64,000 nt of DNA from Salinibacterium amurskyense (GTDB taxonomy: Bacteria > Actinomycetota > Actinomycetes > Actinomycetales > Microbacteriaceae): NCBI RefSeq assembly GCF_002797685.1, contig NZ_PGFH01000001.1, positions 1,550,001-1,614,000 of the forward strand, in the 5' to 3' direction. Each line of letters starts with the position of its first letter. Position 1 is the first letter of the stretch. Below the pieces are notes generated by a model. It was given only the letters and a program-made list of their open reading frames with translations, ran no database searches and was not told the DNA's origin. A program made the position numbers and the translations under genes. Shown here piece by piece: positions 7,652 to 17,800 of the stretch.

Positions 7652-7657
7652 TGTTGT

Positions 7658-9619
7658 GTGAGTAACACTGGATTTGAGCTATTTACCGACCGCAACGTCG
7701 TCGCCATGCGCGTCAACGGTGAGTTGAAAGATCTCGCCGCGACAGTAACTGACACGGATGAGGTCGAGGCTGTCACTATCGACTCGCCCGATGGGCTCAA
7801 CATCCTTCGTCACTCGGCCGCCCACGTCGCGGCTCAGGCTATCCAGACGATCAACCCGCAGGCCAAGCTCGGTATTGGCCCGCCCGTTACCGATGGTTTC
7901 TACTACGACTTCGACGTCGAGGAGCCGTTCACGCCGGAGAACCTCAAGGCCATCACCAAGGCGATGGACCGCATCATCCGTCAGGGCCAGCGCTTCCAGC
8001 GTCGAGTCGTGACTGAGGCTGAGGCTCGTGCCGAGCTCGCTGACGAGCCCTACAAGCTTGAACTGATCGGTCTCAAGGGCTCTGTCGATGACAGCGAAGT
8101 GGATGGCGATAACGAGTCCGTCGAGGTCGGTGGCGCCGAATTGACGATCTACGACAACGTTGACGGCAAGACCGGTGAGGTCTACTGGAAAGACCTGTGC
8201 CGTGGCCCGCACCTTCCCAATACCCGCATGATCGGCAACGGGTGGTCGCTCACGCGCACTGCTGCCGCCTACTGGCGCGGCTCTGAGAAGAACAAGCAGC
8301 TTCAGCGCGTGTACGGAACGGCATGGCCGACCAAGGACGAGTTGCGTGCCTACCAGGCGCGTCAAGAAGAGGCACTCAAGCGCGATCACCGCAAGCTGGG
8401 CGCCGAACTTGATCTGTTCTCGTTCCCCGACGAAATCGGTTCTGGCCTCGCGGTCTTCCACCCCAAGGGCGGCATCATCCGTCACGAGATGGAGGATTAC
8501 TCTCGCAAGCGCCACGCGCAAGAGGGCTACTCCTTCGTCAACACCCCTCACATCACCAAGGAGGCGCTGTTCGAGACATCGGGCCACTTGGGCTGGTACA
8601 AGGACGGCATGTTCCCGCCGATGCACCTCGACGAGGCTCGCAACGACGAGGGCGAGATCACGCGCCAGGGTGCTGACTACTACCTCAAGCCCATGAACTG
8701 CCCGATGCACATCCTGATTTACCGGTCGAGTGGTCGTTCGTACCGTGATCTGCCGATGCGTTTGTTCGAATTTGGCACCGTTTACCGCAACGAGAAGTCG
8801 GGCGTTATTCACGGCCTCACGCGCGTTCGTGGTTTGACCATGGACGACGCGCACATCTTCACCACGAAGGAGGGAATGAAGCAGGAGCTCACCAACACGC
8901 TCAACTTCGTTCTCTCGCTGCTGCGCGACTACGGCTTGACAGACTTCTACCTTGAGCTTTCTACCAAAGATCCCGAGAAGTATGTCGGCGATGATGACAT
9001 CTGGGATGAAGCAACGCGAACCCTCGCTGAGGTCGCTGAAGAGTCAGGCCTTGAGCTCGTACCTGACCCGGGTGGGGCTGCGTTCTACGGCCCCAAGATT
9101 TCAGTGCAAGCGCGCGATGCCATCGGCCGCACGTGGCAAATGTCGACCGTTCAGCTCGACTTCAACCTGCCTGAGCGATTCGATCTGGAGTACACAGCGG
9201 CAGATGGTTCGCGCCAGCGCCCCGTAATGATCCACCGTGCGCTCTTCGGATCGATCGAACGCTTCTTTGGCGTTCTCACCGAGCACTACGCCGGCGCTTT
9301 CCCCGTCTGGCTGTCGCCTGTTCAGGTCGTCGGTATCCCGGTTGCTGAAGCGTACGAAGAGTACTTGGGTGGCGTGATCGACCAGCTCAAGGCCCTCGGT
9401 GTTCGCGCTGAGATGGATGCCTCGAGCGAGCGTATGCAGAAGAAGATTCGTACGCACACCAAGTCGAAAATCCCGTTCCAGCTCATTGCCGGAGAACAGG
9501 ATCAGGCTGCGGGTTCAGTCAGCTTCCGTTTCCGTGATGGAACCCAAGAGAATGGCATCCCAATTGCGGATGCTGTTGCACGCATTACTGACGCGATCGC
9601 GACGCGAGCGCAGGTTTAG
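7658..9619 (+). CDS. thrS: Threonyl-tRNA synthetase
   Basis: Charges tRNA-Thr with threonine using ATP. 653 residues, full length. The N-terminal TGS-like region is followed by the editing domain with HSAAH at residues 52-56 and the CRGPH pair (181-185), which removes Ser-tRNA-Thr. The class II catalytic core starts near 255 ([16 protein letters not shown] motif-1 area) and contains NCPMH, which supplies zinc ligands, and motif 3 ([16 protein letters not shown]). The C-terminal anticodon-binding domain follows. The GTG start is fixed by the leaderless promoter geometry. The HIT gene begins 3 bp after the stop. Confidence 0.97.
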   Translation: MSNTGFELFTDRNVVAMRVNGELKDLAATVTDTDEVEAVTIDSPDGLNILRHSAAHVAAQAIQTINPQAKLGIGPPVTDGFYYDFDVEEPFTPENLKAITKAMDRIIRQGQRFQRRVVTEAEARAELADEPYKLELIGLKGSVDDSEVDGDNESVEVGGAELTIYDNVDGKTGEVYWKDLCRGPHLPNTRMIGNGWSLTRTAAAYWRGSEKNKQLQRVYGTAWPTKDELRAYQARQEEALKRDHRKLGAELDLFSFPDEIGSGLAVFHPKGGIIRHEMEDYSRKRHAQEGYSFVNTPHITKEALFETSGHLGWYKDGMFPPMHLDEARNDEGEITRQGADYYLKPMNCPMHILIYRSSGRSYRDLPMRLFEFGTVYRNEKSGVIHGLTRVRGLTMDDAHIFTTKEGMKQELTNTLNFVLSLLRDYGLTDFYLELSTKDPEKYVGDDDIWDEATRTLAEVAEESGLELVPDPGGAAFYGPKISVQARDAIGRTWQMSTVQLDFNLPERFDLEYTAADGSRQRPVMIHRALFGSIERFFGVLTEHYAGAFPVWLSPVQVVGIPVAEAYEEYLGGVIDQLKALGVRAEMDASSERMQKKIRTHTKSKIPFQLIAGEQDQAAGSVSFRFRDGTQENGIPIADAVARITDAIATRAQV

Positions 9620-9622
9620 TTC

Positions 9623-10186
9623 GTGCACGACTACGACGGTTCTGAGTTGCCCGCGGGGGAGTCGAGTTCTGACTTCGCCGCGGTGCCCGACGCTTTTCAG
9701 CGTTTGTGGACACCGCATCGCATCGCCTACATCACGGATCAGACGCAACCGGATAAAGACGACTGTCCGTTCTGCGTGGCGCCAACGTTCGATGATGAGA
9801 AGGCGCTCATCGTTGCGCGGGGAACGCACGCCTACGTGCTGCTGAACCTGTTTCCCTATAACAGCGGTCACCTTCTGGTGTGCCCGTACCGTCATGTGCC
9901 GCTCTACGACGAGGCGACTGACGAGGAGACCGCTGAGATCGCGTCTCTCACCCAGACCGCCATGCGAGTGCTACGCGAGACCTCCAAGGCTCACGGCTTC
10001 AACATCGGGATGAACCAGGGCGCGTTGGCTGGGGCAGGCATCGCTAACCACTTGCACCAACATGTTGTTCCGCGGTGGGCTACAGACTCCAATTTCTTCC
10101 CGATCGTGGCTGGCACCAAGGCGATTCCGCGACTGCTCGGTGAGGTTCGGGACGAACTCGCGAAAGCGTGGCCGACGAACCACTGA
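9623..10186 (+). CDS. HIT-family nucleotide hydrolase/phosphorylase
   Basis: 187-residue histidine-triad protein with the catalytic signature [10 protein letters not shown] near residues 143-152 and an upstream CPFC pair that is common in actinobacterial HIT proteins. Members act on dinucleoside polyphosphates such as Ap4A or on AMP-conjugates; the mycobacterial relative is an Ap4A phosphorylase. That would suit its place right behind thrS, since Ap4A is a by-product of aminoacyl-tRNA synthetases. GTG at 9623 lies 3 bp after the thrS stop, so the two form one unit. The N-terminus is uncertain: conservation begins at about [13 protein letters not shown] (residue 28). Confidence 0.88.
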   Translation: MHDYDGSELPAGESSSDFAAVPDAFQRLWTPHRIAYITDQTQPDKDDCPFCVAPTFDDEKALIVARGTHAYVLLNLFPYNSGHLLVCPYRHVPLYDEATDEETAEIASLTQTAMRVLRETSKAHGFNIGMNQGALAGAGIANHLHQHVVPRWATDSNFFPIVAGTKAIPRLLGEVRDELAKAWPTNH

Positions 10187-10218
10187 GTTCAAATTGGCTG
10201 CATTCTTTTGGTGGCTCC

Positions 10219-10230
10219 GGTCTTAGCGTT
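10219..10230 (+). promoter_or_regulatory. Leaderless promoter box of pdxS, shared with the ABC importer
   Basis: GGTCTTAGCGTT contains the -10 hexamer TAGCGT (10224-10229), 7 nt before the pdxS ATG. The same 12-mer occurs at 37040-37051, 6 nt before the ABC ATPase start. Confidence 0.55.
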
Positions 10231-10236
10231 GAAGCT

Positions 10237-11139
10237 ATGAGCGAGAACACTTCATCCAACGAATCGGGTACGAGCCGCGTTAAGCGCGGACTGGCAGAAA
10301 TGCTCAAGGGCGGCGTCATCATGGATGTCGTCAACGCTGAGCAAGCAAAGATCGCGGAGGATGCCGGCGCCGTTGCCGTTATGGCTCTCGAGCGCGTTCC
10401 TGCCGACATCCGTTCGCAGGGTGGTGTTGCTCGCATGAGTGATCCCGACCTCATTGATGGAATCATCGACGCTGTCTCGATCCCTGTCATGGCGAAGGCT
10501 CGTATCGGGCACTTCGTTGAAGCCCAGGTTCTTCAGGCCCTCAAGGTCGACTACATCGACGAGTCCGAAGTCTTGAGCCCTGCTGACTACGTGAACCACA
10601 TCGACAAGTGGAACTTCGACGTTCCTTTCGTCTGTGGTGCAACCAACCTGGGCGAGGCGCTTCGTCGCATCACCGAGGGTGCTGCGATGATTCGCTCGAA
10701 GGGTGAAGCAGGTACCGGCGACGTTTCTGAGGCAACCAAGCACATCCGTACTATCAAGGGCCAGATCAACGAGCTCCGCTCGAAGTCGGTTGACGAACTG
10801 TACGTCGCTGCGAAGGAACTGCAGGCACCGTACGAACTCGTTCGCGAAGTAGCGCAGAGCGGCAAGCTTCCCGTCGTTCTCTTCACCGCTGGTGGAGTAG
10901 CGACTCCGGCTGATGCCGCGTTGATGATGCAGCTCGGCGCCGATGGTGTCTTCGTCGGTTCGGGAATCTTCAAGTCGGGCAACCCGGCGCAACGCGCCGC
11001 AGCGATTGTGAAGGCAACAACTTTCTTCGATGACCCCAACGTCATCGCTGAGACCTCGCGTGGTCTAGGCGAGGCCATGGTGGGCATCAACGTTTCTGAC
11101 CTTGCTGCACCGCACCGCCTCTCCGAGCGTGGCTGGTAA
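10237..11139 (+). CDS. pdxS: Pyridoxal 5'-phosphate synthase, synthase subunit PdxS
   Basis: Condenses ribose 5-phosphate, glyceraldehyde 3-phosphate and ammonia into PLP; forms dodecamers with PdxT. 300 residues from the ATG at 10237. The reading frame is open upstream, but TAGCGT 7 nt before this ATG and the family's usual length support it. Visible family motifs are [13 protein letters not shown] (with the lysine that holds the sugar intermediate), [11 protein letters not shown], the [16 protein letters not shown] stretch and [17 protein letters not shown] in the phosphate-binding C-terminal region. pdxT follows with an overlap. Confidence 0.97.
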   Translation: MSENTSSNESGTSRVKRGLAEMLKGGVIMDVVNAEQAKIAEDAGAVAVMALERVPADIRSQGGVARMSDPDLIDGIIDAVSIPVMAKARIGHFVEAQVLQALKVDYIDESEVLSPADYVNHIDKWNFDVPFVCGATNLGEALRRITEGAAMIRSKGEAGTGDVSEATKHIRTIKGQINELRSKSVDELYVAAKELQAPYELVREVAQSGKLPVVLFTAGGVATPADAALMMQLGADGVFVGSGIFKSGNPAQRAAAIVKATTFFDDPNVIAETSRGLGEAMVGINVSDLAAPHRLSERGW

Positions 11140-11740
11140 CCCTTCCGTCGATCAGCTTCCCATTGGGGTTCTCGCTCTTCAGGGTGATTTTCGTGAGCAC
11201 CTGCACGTGCTCCAGCAACTCGGAGAAACCGCTGTAGCGGTCAAATCTCCCGAGCAGCTGGAGCACATTGCTGCTCTCATTATTCCTGGCGGCGAGTCGA
11301 GTGTGATCGACAAACTTTCGCGGCTCTATGGTCTTTTCGAGCCGATTCGCGCAGCTATCCACGCGGGGCTTCCCGTCTACGGAACCTGTGCCGGGCTCAT
11401 CATGCTGGCGGATACAGTTGAAGATTCGATCGAAGGTCAGCAGTCGTTCGGCGGCCTCGATGTGGTTGTTCGCCGCAATGCATTCGGTTCTCAGACTGAC
11501 TCATTCGAAACCGATCTGAGCATCCCGGAACTGGGGGAGAACCCCGTGCACGCCGTCTTCATCCGCGCTCCCGTGGTCGAAAGTGTCGGCGCTCGGGCTC
11601 GAGCTCTCGCAACGCTGGATGACGGCCGCATTGTCGCGGTGGAACAGGGCAACCTGCTCGGCACGTCCTTCCATCCCGAAATTACGGGTGATACACGATT
11701 CCACGAGTACTTCGTGCGTCGAGTCCGCGCCACGCAGTAG
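11129..11740 (+). CDS. pdxT: Pyridoxal 5'-phosphate synthase, glutaminase subunit PdxT
   Basis: Class I glutamine amidotransferase that supplies ammonia to PdxS. 203 residues from GTG 11129, which overlaps the end of pdxS by 11 bp; a TTG at 11102 is possible but would add nine unconserved residues. Motifs: [12 protein letters not shown] at the N-terminus, GGESSVI (glutamine loop), GTCAGLIML with the nucleophilic Cys, and SFHPEI with the catalytic His-Glu pair. The overlap indicates translational coupling with pdxS, in keeping with the two proteins acting as one complex. Confidence 0.95.
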   Translation: MAGNPSVDQLPIGVLALQGDFREHLHVLQQLGETAVAVKSPEQLEHIAALIIPGGESSVIDKLSRLYGLFEPIRAAIHAGLPVYGTCAGLIMLADTVEDSIEGQQSFGGLDVVVRRNAFGSQTDSFETDLSIPELGENPVHAVFIRAPVVESVGARARALATLDDGRIVAVEQGNLLGTSFHPEITGDTRFHEYFVRRVRATQ

Positions 11741-11758
11741 TTCCTGCATCATGGGGGA

Positions 11759-12373
11759 ATGCAACTGTATGCCGACCAGCCCGCGCGTCGAACGCGTCAA
11801 ATCATCGCTGACTTGATTTCCCTCGGGTTCATCGCGGTGTGGATTGCTCTCGGTGTCTGGGTCTATCAGCTCATTGCTGCCTTTCAGGAACTTGGCGTTC
11901 AGATGCAGGAGGCGGGGGCCGGATTCGAATCAACGATGGTCGAACTGGGCGACACGCTTGGCTCGGTGCCACTTATTGGATCGGGCATCCGGGCACCGTT
12001 CGATGGTGCGAGCGAAGCCGGTGCAGCGCTGGAATCGGCGGGGCAGAGTCAACAAGCCTCGGTCGAAGCTGCTGCCACGGTGGTGGGGCTGTTCATCGGG
12101 ATTGTGCCGGTGATCCTCATTCTTCTTGTCTGGCTGCTGCCGCGCATCCGATTCGCTATACGGGCCGGCGAAGCAAAGCGGCTATTGGCAACGCCGGGTG
12201 GGGCCGATCTGTTGGCACTCCGAGCGCTCGCGACGCTCAATATGACGGAACTAGCGCGGGTCTCGGAGGCCCCGGCCGCAGAATGGCGAGCGGGAAACAG
12301 CGCGACTGTGGCGCGACTAGCCCAATTGCAATTGGCTGAGTTGGGGCTCCGCAGTTCGCTTGAAGAACGCTAG
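11759..12373 (+). CDS. Conserved hypothetical membrane protein
   Basis: 204 residues with two clear transmembrane helices (about 19-42 and 103-127). Between them lies a Gly/Ala/Glu-rich external segment, and after the second helix a cytosolic helical domain (RIRFAIRAGEAKRLLATPGGADLLALRALA...). I recognise no named family. The ATG is preceded by GGGGGA directly at the start and by CATCAT 6 nt upstream, so it may be leaderless. It lies between pdxT and yebC, 18 bp after the pdxT stop. Function unknown. Confidence 0.7.
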   Translation: MQLYADQPARRTRQIIADLISLGFIAVWIALGVWVYQLIAAFQELGVQMQEAGAGFESTMVELGDTLGSVPLIGSGIRAPFDGASEAGAALESAGQSQQASVEAAATVVGLFIGIVPVILILLVWLLPRIRFAIRAGEAKRLLATPGGADLLALRALATLNMTELARVSEAPAAEWRAGNSATVARLAQLQLAELGLRSSLEER

Positions 12374-12411
12374 GGCGGGGATTCGCGCAGTCGAGCGAGG
12401 TTCATACGCGT

Positions 12412-12417
12412 TAGAAT
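12412..12417 (+). promoter_or_regulatory. -10 element of leaderless yebC promoter
   Basis: TAGAAT lies 7 nt before the ATG at 12425. It selects that ATG over the in-frame ATG at 12416, which falls within the hexamer. Confidence 0.6.
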
Positions 12418-12424
12418 GTCCCTT

Positions 12425-13183
12425 ATGTCAGGGCATTCTAAGTGGGCAACTACCAAGCACAAGAAGGCGATTACAGACTCTCGCCGCGCGAAGGCTTTCG
12501 CGAAACTAATCAAGAATATTGAGGTCGCCGCCAAAATTGGAGGCGCTGACCTTTCGGGAAACCCGACTCTTGTCGACGCCATTCAGAAGGCGAAGAAGAC
12601 GTCGGTACCCAACGACAACATCGATCGCGCGGTCAAGCGCGGCTCAGGCCAGCTCGGCGACGCCGTTGAGTACCTCAACATCATGTACGAAGGCTATGGC
12701 CCAAACGGCGTAGCGCTCATGGTCGAATGTCTGACCGATAACAAGAACCGAGCTGCAGCAGACGTTCGCACGATCATGAGCCGCAACGGTGGCTCGCTCG
12801 CAGATCCCGGCAGCGTGGCCTATAACTTCGAACGCAAGGGCGTTATCTCGATTACGAAGACCGAGGGTGTCTCAGAAGACGACATCCTCATGGCTGTGCT
12901 CGACGCTGGCGCCGAAGAGGTCAAGAATCACGGCGAAGGCTTTGAAGTCATCACCGATACCGCTCACTTGGTTGAATCGCGCAACGCTTTGCAGGCCGCC
13001 GGGATCGACTACGACTCCTCTGAAGCAGAGTTTGTTCCGAACCTCAAAGTTGAGGTCGACGCCGATACTGCGCGCAAAGTTTTCAAGTTGATTGATGCGC
13101 TCGAAGAGTCTGACGACGTTCAGAACATCTACTCGAACTTTGACATCAGCCCCGAGGTGCAAGCCGAACTCGACGAGGACTAG
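12425..13183 (+). CDS. yebC: YebC/TACO1-family protein
   Basis: 252-residue YebC-family protein. Members are DNA-binding regulators in some bacteria, and YebC/TACO1 proteins have also been linked to relief of ribosome stalling on proline-rich stretches. The family N-terminus [15 protein letters not shown] is exact from ATG 12425, which fixes the start. Other family blocks are [46 protein letters not shown] and the acidic C-terminus. It precedes ruvC by 3 bp, the usual arrangement next to the Holliday-junction genes. Confidence 0.94.
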   Translation: MSGHSKWATTKHKKAITDSRRAKAFAKLIKNIEVAAKIGGADLSGNPTLVDAIQKAKKTSVPNDNIDRAVKRGSGQLGDAVEYLNIMYEGYGPNGVALMVECLTDNKNRAAADVRTIMSRNGGSLADPGSVAYNFERKGVISITKTEGVSEDDILMAVLDAGAEEVKNHGEGFEVITDTAHLVESRNALQAAGIDYDSSEAEFVPNLKVEVDADTARKVFKLIDALEESDDVQNIYSNFDISPEVQAELDED

Positions 13184-13186
13184 CCG

Positions 13187-13822
13187 ATGACCCTGCGGGT
13201 GATCGGGATTGATCCTGGTCTCACGCGCTGTGGTGTCGGAGTGGTAGACGTCGCTCCGAATCGGCGGGCAACGCTCGTTTACGTAGGAGTCGTTCGTACG
13301 CCGCCAAAGATGGCGCTCGAAGAACGACTGCGGGTGATCGGCGAAGGCATCGACGCGGTGATTGGCGAGTACGAGCCCACGCAGCTCTCTCTTGAACGAG
13401 TCTTTGCTCAGAACAATCTCAGCACCGTGATGGGCACTGCTCAAGCGAGCGGCGTCGCAATGTATGTCGCCGCGCGCCGGGGGCTTTCCGTCTCGCTACA
13501 CACTCCGACCGAAGTCAAGCTTGCGATTACTGGCTTCGGCGGAGCTGACAAGAAGCAAGTGGGCACCATGGTTGCCCGGGTTCTCGGTCTCGCCGAGGCG
13601 CCCACACCAGCGGATGCCGCAGATGCGTGTGCTTTAGCGATCTGCGGTGCGTGGAAGAGTGGGCCGGGATTCTCGGCGGCGCCCCGCTCAGCCGCCGCTG
13701 ATGCACGGGCTGGCGGGTCTCTTTCATCCCCAGCATCGTCGAGCGGCTCCGGTCTTACCCCCGCGCAGGAGGCGTGGCGGTCGGCAGAGAAGTCGGCGGG
13801 TGCTCGTAGGCTGAACTTATGA
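13187..13822 (+). CDS. ruvC: Holliday junction resolvase RuvC
   Basis: Endonuclease that resolves four-way junctions with RuvAB. 211 residues, longer than the usual 170-190 because of a Ser/Ala/Gly-rich tail after residue about 160. RNase H fold acidic residues are visible: Asp in [11 protein letters not shown] (residue 9), Glu in LSLERVF, and the Asp pair in [14 protein letters not shown] near the end of the fold. The [15 protein letters not shown] block is also typical. It overlaps ruvA by 4 bp. Confidence 0.95.
   Translation: MTLRVIGIDPGLTRCGVGVVDVAPNRRATLVYVGVVRTPPKMALEERLRVIGEGIDAVIGEYEPTQLSLERVFAQNNLSTVMGTAQASGVAMYVAARRGLSVSLHTPTEVKLAITGFGGADKKQVGTMVARVLGLAEAPTPADAADACALAICGAWKSGPGFSAAPRSAAADARAGGSLSSPASSSGSGLTPAQEAWRSAEKSAGARRLNL
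13807..13812 (+). promoter_or_regulatory. Possible internal leaderless promoter for ruvA
   Basis: TAGGCT within the end of ruvC lies 6 nt before the ruvA ATG (13819). It may give an additional ruvAB transcript. Confidence 0.4.
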
Positions 13823-14436
13823 TTTCTTCCCTTCGTGGCACCGTTCTCGCCGCGGTCGGAACCTCACTCGTTATCGAAGTTGGGGGAGTCGGGCTCAGTG
13901 TGAGCGTCACCCCCGAACATGCTCTGTCGGTGCGAGTAGGTTCTGAAACCCAAGTCAATACCGCGCTTATCGTGCGCGAAGACGACCTTGCCCTGTACGG
14001 CTTCCGGTCATCCGAAGAGCTTGAGGTCTTCAACCTCTTGCGGGGTGTCACCGGCGTCGGACCCAAGAGCGCGATGGGGGTTCTTGCTGCGCTTTCACCC
14101 GATGACGTTGCTCGCGCTGTCACGGAAGAGAACGACTCTGCTTTTCGCAAGGTCTCGGGTATCGGTCCCAAAACGGCCAAGCTGATCGTGCTGAACCTGG
14201 CCGGCAAACTTGTCGTGTCGACGCGCCAGCCTGGAGCCGCCTCAGTTCGCGCTAACTCGGTTTCTGAACAAGTGTCGATGGCTCTGCAAGGTTTAGGATG
14301 GCCCGAAAAGCTCGCTCAACCGGCTGCCGAGAGTGCACTACGCGACGCGAGCGAAGCAGAGTTTAACGACGTTCAAGCGATTCTTCGCCGCGCGATCTTG
14401 CTTGTCGGCTCGCGCAGTGGCAAGGCGGGTTCCTAA
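13819..14436 (+). CDS. ruvA: Holliday junction branch migration complex subunit RuvA
   Basis: Junction-recognising subunit that loads RuvB. 205 residues: N-terminal OB-fold (1-62, [23 protein letters not shown]...), tandem helix-hairpin-helix motifs ([21 protein letters not shown] and [16 protein letters not shown]) and the mobile C-terminal domain (about 155-205, [18 protein letters not shown]...) that contacts RuvB. ATGA overlap with ruvC, and its stop overlaps ruvB by one base. Confidence 0.96.
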   Translation: MISSLRGTVLAAVGTSLVIEVGGVGLSVSVTPEHALSVRVGSETQVNTALIVREDDLALYGFRSSEELEVFNLLRGVTGVGPKSAMGVLAALSPDDVARAVTEENDSAFRKVSGIGPKTAKLIVLNLAGKLVVSTRQPGAASVRANSVSEQVSMALQGLGWPEKLAQPAAESALRDASEAEFNDVQAILRRAILLVGSRSGKAGS

Positions 14437-15470
14437 TGTTTGACAACGGCGACGAAGTGGTGGCAAACCCGACAGTCGAGTCGGATGCCGAACTCGCGTT
14501 CGAGGGAGCATTACGGCCGGCCTCTCTCGCCGAGTTCGTTGGGCAAACGAAGGTTCGCGGCCAACTGCAGCTTCTGCTGCGCGCTGCGGCGATGCAGAAC
14601 CGCACCGCCGACCATATTCTTCTCGCCGGGCCTCCCGGCCTAGGCAAGACGACGCTCGCGATGATTGTGGCCCATGAGAGCGAGCGGCCTTTGCGACTCT
14701 CGAGCGGCCCCGCCATCCAACACGCTGGGGATCTTGCGGCAGTGCTGTCTTCTCTGCTGCCCGGCGAAGTGCTCTTCATCGACGAAATCCACCGCATGGC
14801 GCGCTCTGCCGAAGAGATGCTCTACCTCGCGATGGAAGACTTCAGAATCGACATTATGGTGGGCAAGGGGGCCGGGGCGACATCGATCCCTCTGGATATC
14901 GCTCCCTTTACTCTGGTCGGTGCGACCACCCGCTCGGGGCTGCTTCCTAATCCGCTTCGCGATCGCTTTGGTTTTACCGCACACCTCGAGTTCTACGATG
15001 AGGCCGAGTTGGAGCGCGTCATCGCGCGCACGGCAGGGATGCTCGATCTTGACATCGACAAAGAGGCCGTCGCCGAGATCGCCGGGCGCTGCCGGGGCAC
15101 TCCGCGTATCGCGAACCGGCTACTTCGACGCGTCCGGGACTATGCGCTCGTCAACGACACGGCCGCGAGCAAGGATGCCGTGCGTGCGGCGCTCGAACTG
15201 TACGACGTTGACGAACGGGGACTCGACCGCCTCGACCGGGCGGTCATGATGACTGTCCTCGAACGCTTCGACGGCGGACCAGTAGGCCTCAGCACTTTGG
15301 CGGTATCGGTCGGTGAAGAGGCTGAGACCGTAGAGTCGGTCGTTGAACCGTTCCTCGTGCGCGTTGGTTTGCTCACGCGAACGCCCCGTGGGCGAGTAGC
15401 GACACGGGCGGCGTGGGATCACTTCGGGATCACCGACAGGAATTCGAGCCCGGCTAGCGATGAACTATAG
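14436..15470 (+). CDS. ruvB: Holliday junction branch migration ATPase RuvB
   Basis: Hexameric AAA+ motor of branch migration. 344 residues with Walker [10 protein letters not shown] (65-73), Walker B LFIDEIHR (113-120), sensor [18 protein letters not shown] with its arginine finger, and the C-terminal winged-helix domain ([16 protein letters not shown]... onward). It starts in TAATG, one base overlapping the ruvA stop. Last gene of ruvCAB. Confidence 0.97.
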   Translation: MFDNGDEVVANPTVESDAELAFEGALRPASLAEFVGQTKVRGQLQLLLRAAAMQNRTADHILLAGPPGLGKTTLAMIVAHESERPLRLSSGPAIQHAGDLAAVLSSLLPGEVLFIDEIHRMARSAEEMLYLAMEDFRIDIMVGKGAGATSIPLDIAPFTLVGATTRSGLLPNPLRDRFGFTAHLEFYDEAELERVIARTAGMLDLDIDKEAVAEIAGRCRGTPRIANRLLRRVRDYALVNDTAASKDAVRAALELYDVDERGLDRLDRAVMMTVLERFDGGPVGLSTLAVSVGEEAETVESVVEPFLVRVGLLTRTPRGRVATRAAWDHFGITDRNSSPASDEL

Positions 15471-15535
15471 TTTTACTGGCTTAACACGCGCCTCAGCTTG
15501 AGCGCCAGGCCCACAGACCAACCGAAAGGTACCTC

Positions 15536-15955
15536 ATGGATCCGCTTTCTATTGCGATGCTCGCCATTCTCGGCGTGCTCATCTTCTTCATGTTCCGCAA
15601 CAGCCGCAAGCGCAAGGCTCAGATGGAAGAGCTGCGCGACCAGATGGTTCCCGGTGTAGAAGTTATGACCAACTTCGGTCTCTTCGGAACGCTCATCACG
15701 ATGGACACCGTTAAGAACGAAGCTGAGATCGAGATCAGCAAGGGTGTCGTCGTCAAGGTTCACAGCCAGACTCTCGCGAAGGTCGTCACCGAAGACGCCG
15801 TCGAAGATGGCGCTCCGCGCTCCGTCGAGGAAGCAATGGAGATTGCTAACCGTGAAGCTGCAGAGCGCGAAGCTGCATCGAATGACTCGACTGATTCTTC
15901 AACCCCTGAGTTCGGCGAGCTCTCCGACTCGAAGGACGACAAGTCCTCAAAGTAG
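15536..15955 (+). CDS. yajC: Preprotein translocase accessory subunit YajC
   Basis: Small single-span partner of SecDF. 139 residues: helix at about 5-22 (SIAMLAILGVLIFFMFRN), then RKAQMEELRDQMVPGVEVMTNFGLFGTL, the YajC signature, and a charged Ser/Glu/Asp-rich tail longer than in E. coli. Start ATG 15536 has CCGAAAGG upstream. It sits 65 bp after ruvB and before secDF, the standard order. Confidence 0.93.
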   Translation: MDPLSIAMLAILGVLIFFMFRNSRKRKAQMEELRDQMVPGVEVMTNFGLFGTLITMDTVKNEAEIEISKGVVVKVHSQTLAKVVTEDAVEDGAPRSVEEAMEIANREAAEREAASNDSTDSSTPEFGELSDSKDDKSSK

Positions 15956-16063
15956 AGGAACGTCGCCTGTAACCCACTAGTGTTGAGAGTCGTCCTACCC
16001 GAGGGTGGCTGTCCAACGGCGTGCGATTCTGCACTGCTCTGTCAAGAAAGCTGAGTCAAATAG

Positions 16064-17800
16064 GTGGCAAGAACAACCCCTGTGAAGAACGCCTGGCGGG
16101 CCATAGTCTGGCTCACAGCAATCACGGTGGGATTCACCGTCTTAGTTGGCGCTGGCTCCATCTTCGGTACGGCATCCTGGGCTCCCAAGCTCGCCCTTGA
16201 CCTTCAGGGCGGAACGCAAATCGTTCTCGCCCCGCAGCTCGAAAGCGGACAAACCGTCTCGGGCGAGCAACTCGCTCAAGCCGTGTCGATTATTCGTGAC
16301 CGTGTTGACGCCAGTGGAGTCTCCGAAGCCGAGATCACCACGCAGGGTGCGAGCAACGTCGTGGTATCCATTCCCGGAACCCCGGATGACGAGACCCTGA
16401 AGCGCATTCAGGCGTCCGCCAAGCTCGAGTTCCGCCCAGTTCTCTATACAGAGGTAGCGGGCACTGCTGTCGCCGAAGAGACACCGGACCCGGCGACGAC
16501 GGATGCTCCGGAGGGCGAGACCGCCACTCCTGAGCCCACACTCGCGACGACTCCTACTGCAACGCCGACTGACGCCAGCGACTTGAACTGGATCACCGAA
16601 GCTCTGTTCGATGAGTACAGCAACTTCGATTGCTCGTCGCTCGACAACTTCAGCGTTGCGCCGGCGGACGAAGCGCTTATCACATGTGAAGCAGATGGTT
16701 CGTTCAAATACATCCTCGGCCCGGTTGAGGTTGAAGGAAGCACGATCACGGATGCTTCGTCCGGTCTTGTCTCCAGCTCACAGGGCATCAGCACTGGCCA
16801 GTGGGGCGTCTTCCCCACGTTCAACGCCGAGGGAACCACCGCTGTTGCGGACATGACGACCCGTCTTTTCGGCTTCGACCAAACTGATCCTCGCAATCGC
16901 TTCGCAATCGTTCTCGACGGCCAAGTAATTTCGGCACCGACCACTCAGGGCATCATCACCGGTGGTAACCCGCAGATTTCGGGGAGCTTCACGCAGGAGT
17001 CAGCGGAGATTCTGGCTGACCAGCTGAAGTTCGGTGCGCTTCCAATCGGCTTTGAGGTTCAGAGCAGTGAGAACATCTCTGCCACGCTCGGTACCGCGCA
17101 GCTGAACTCGGGTCTTATTGCGGGTCTTATTGGTTTGCTGCTCGTGGTCATCTACTCGCTCTTCCAGTACCGCCTCCTTGGTCTGGTCACCGTGGCATCG
17201 CTCATTGTGGCCGGTGTCCTCACCTACCTCGTGATTGCGTATCTCTCCTGGCGTCATGGATACCGTCTGTCTCTGGCCGGTGTCGCTGGTTTGATCGTCG
17301 CTATCGGTTTCACTGCCGATTCGTTCATCGTGTACTTCGAACGAATTCGCGATGAGCTCCGTGACGGACGCTCGTTGACCGGTGCCGTCGAAGCAGGATG
17401 GAAGCGTGCGCTTCGCACGATTTTCGCCGCAAAGGCCGTGAACCTGCTCTCCGCAGTTGTTCTCTTCGTCCTCGCGGTCGGAAACGTTCGCGGATTCGCG
17501 CTAACCCTCGGTTTGACCACGGTTATTGACGTGTTGGTCGTGGTGTTGTTCACCCATCCGATGCTCCAGTTGCTCTCCACAACACGATTCTTCTCAAGTG
17601 GACACCCATTGAGCGGGCTCGACCCCAATGCGCTGGGCGCGGTATACCGCGGTCGTGCGCAGTTCCGCACTCCAGTGGCTGCGAAGAACAAGACGGGCGC
17701 GAGTCGCGAAGCTGCTCGCCGCCAAACAATTGCTGAACGAAAAGCTGCTGAACTTGCGGGCACTGCCCAGGATTCCAGCTCAGATGGAAAGGACTCCTGA
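16064..17800 (+). CDS. secD: Protein translocase subunit SecD
   Basis: Membrane RND-like subunit that uses the proton motive force to complete protein export. 578 residues: N-terminal helix (about 10-32), then the large P1 domain beginning with LDLQGGTQIVL and VSIIRDRVDASGVSEAEI, and C-terminal helices including FTADSFIVYFERIRDELRDG, the conserved RND segment. About residues 145-178 hold a Thr/Pro/Glu-rich low-complexity insertion inside P1. The GTG at 16064 has only a weak GAAAG upstream. The stop overlaps the secF start by one base. Confidence 0.95.
   Translation: MARTTPVKNAWRAIVWLTAITVGFTVLVGAGSIFGTASWAPKLALDLQGGTQIVLAPQLESGQTVSGEQLAQAVSIIRDRVDASGVSEAEITTQGASNVVVSIPGTPDDETLKRIQASAKLEFRPVLYTEVAGTAVAEETPDPATTDAPEGETATPEPTLATTPTATPTDASDLNWITEALFDEYSNFDCSSLDNFSVAPADEALITCEADGSFKYILGPVEVEGSTITDASSGLVSSSQGISTGQWGVFPTFNAEGTTAVADMTTRLFGFDQTDPRNRFAIVLDGQVISAPTTQGIITGGNPQISGSFTQESAEILADQLKFGALPIGFEVQSSENISATLGTAQLNSGLIAGLIGLLLVVIYSLFQYRLLGLVTVASLIVAGVLTYLVIAYLSWRHGYRLSLAGVAGLIVAIGFTADSFIVYFERIRDELRDGRSLTGAVEAGWKRALRTIFAAKAVNLLSAVVLFVLAVGNVRGFALTLGLTTVIDVLVVVLFTHPMLQLLSTTRFFSSGHPLSGLDPNALGAVYRGRAQFRTPVAAKNKTGASREAARRQTIAERKAAELAGTAQDSSSDGKDS

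Noticed and set aside
7610-7657. T-box leader before thrS
   Set aside because: Only about 48 bp separate the genes, and the -10 element is 6 nt from the start codon, leaving no leader RNA.
7679-8854. Open frame of 391 codons antisense to thrS, and similar long minus-strand frames opposite alaS, aroC, aroB and carB
   Set aside because: Shadow frames created by third-position GC bias; Arg/Val/Asp-rich with no recognisable motif. The coding strand carries complete known enzymes.
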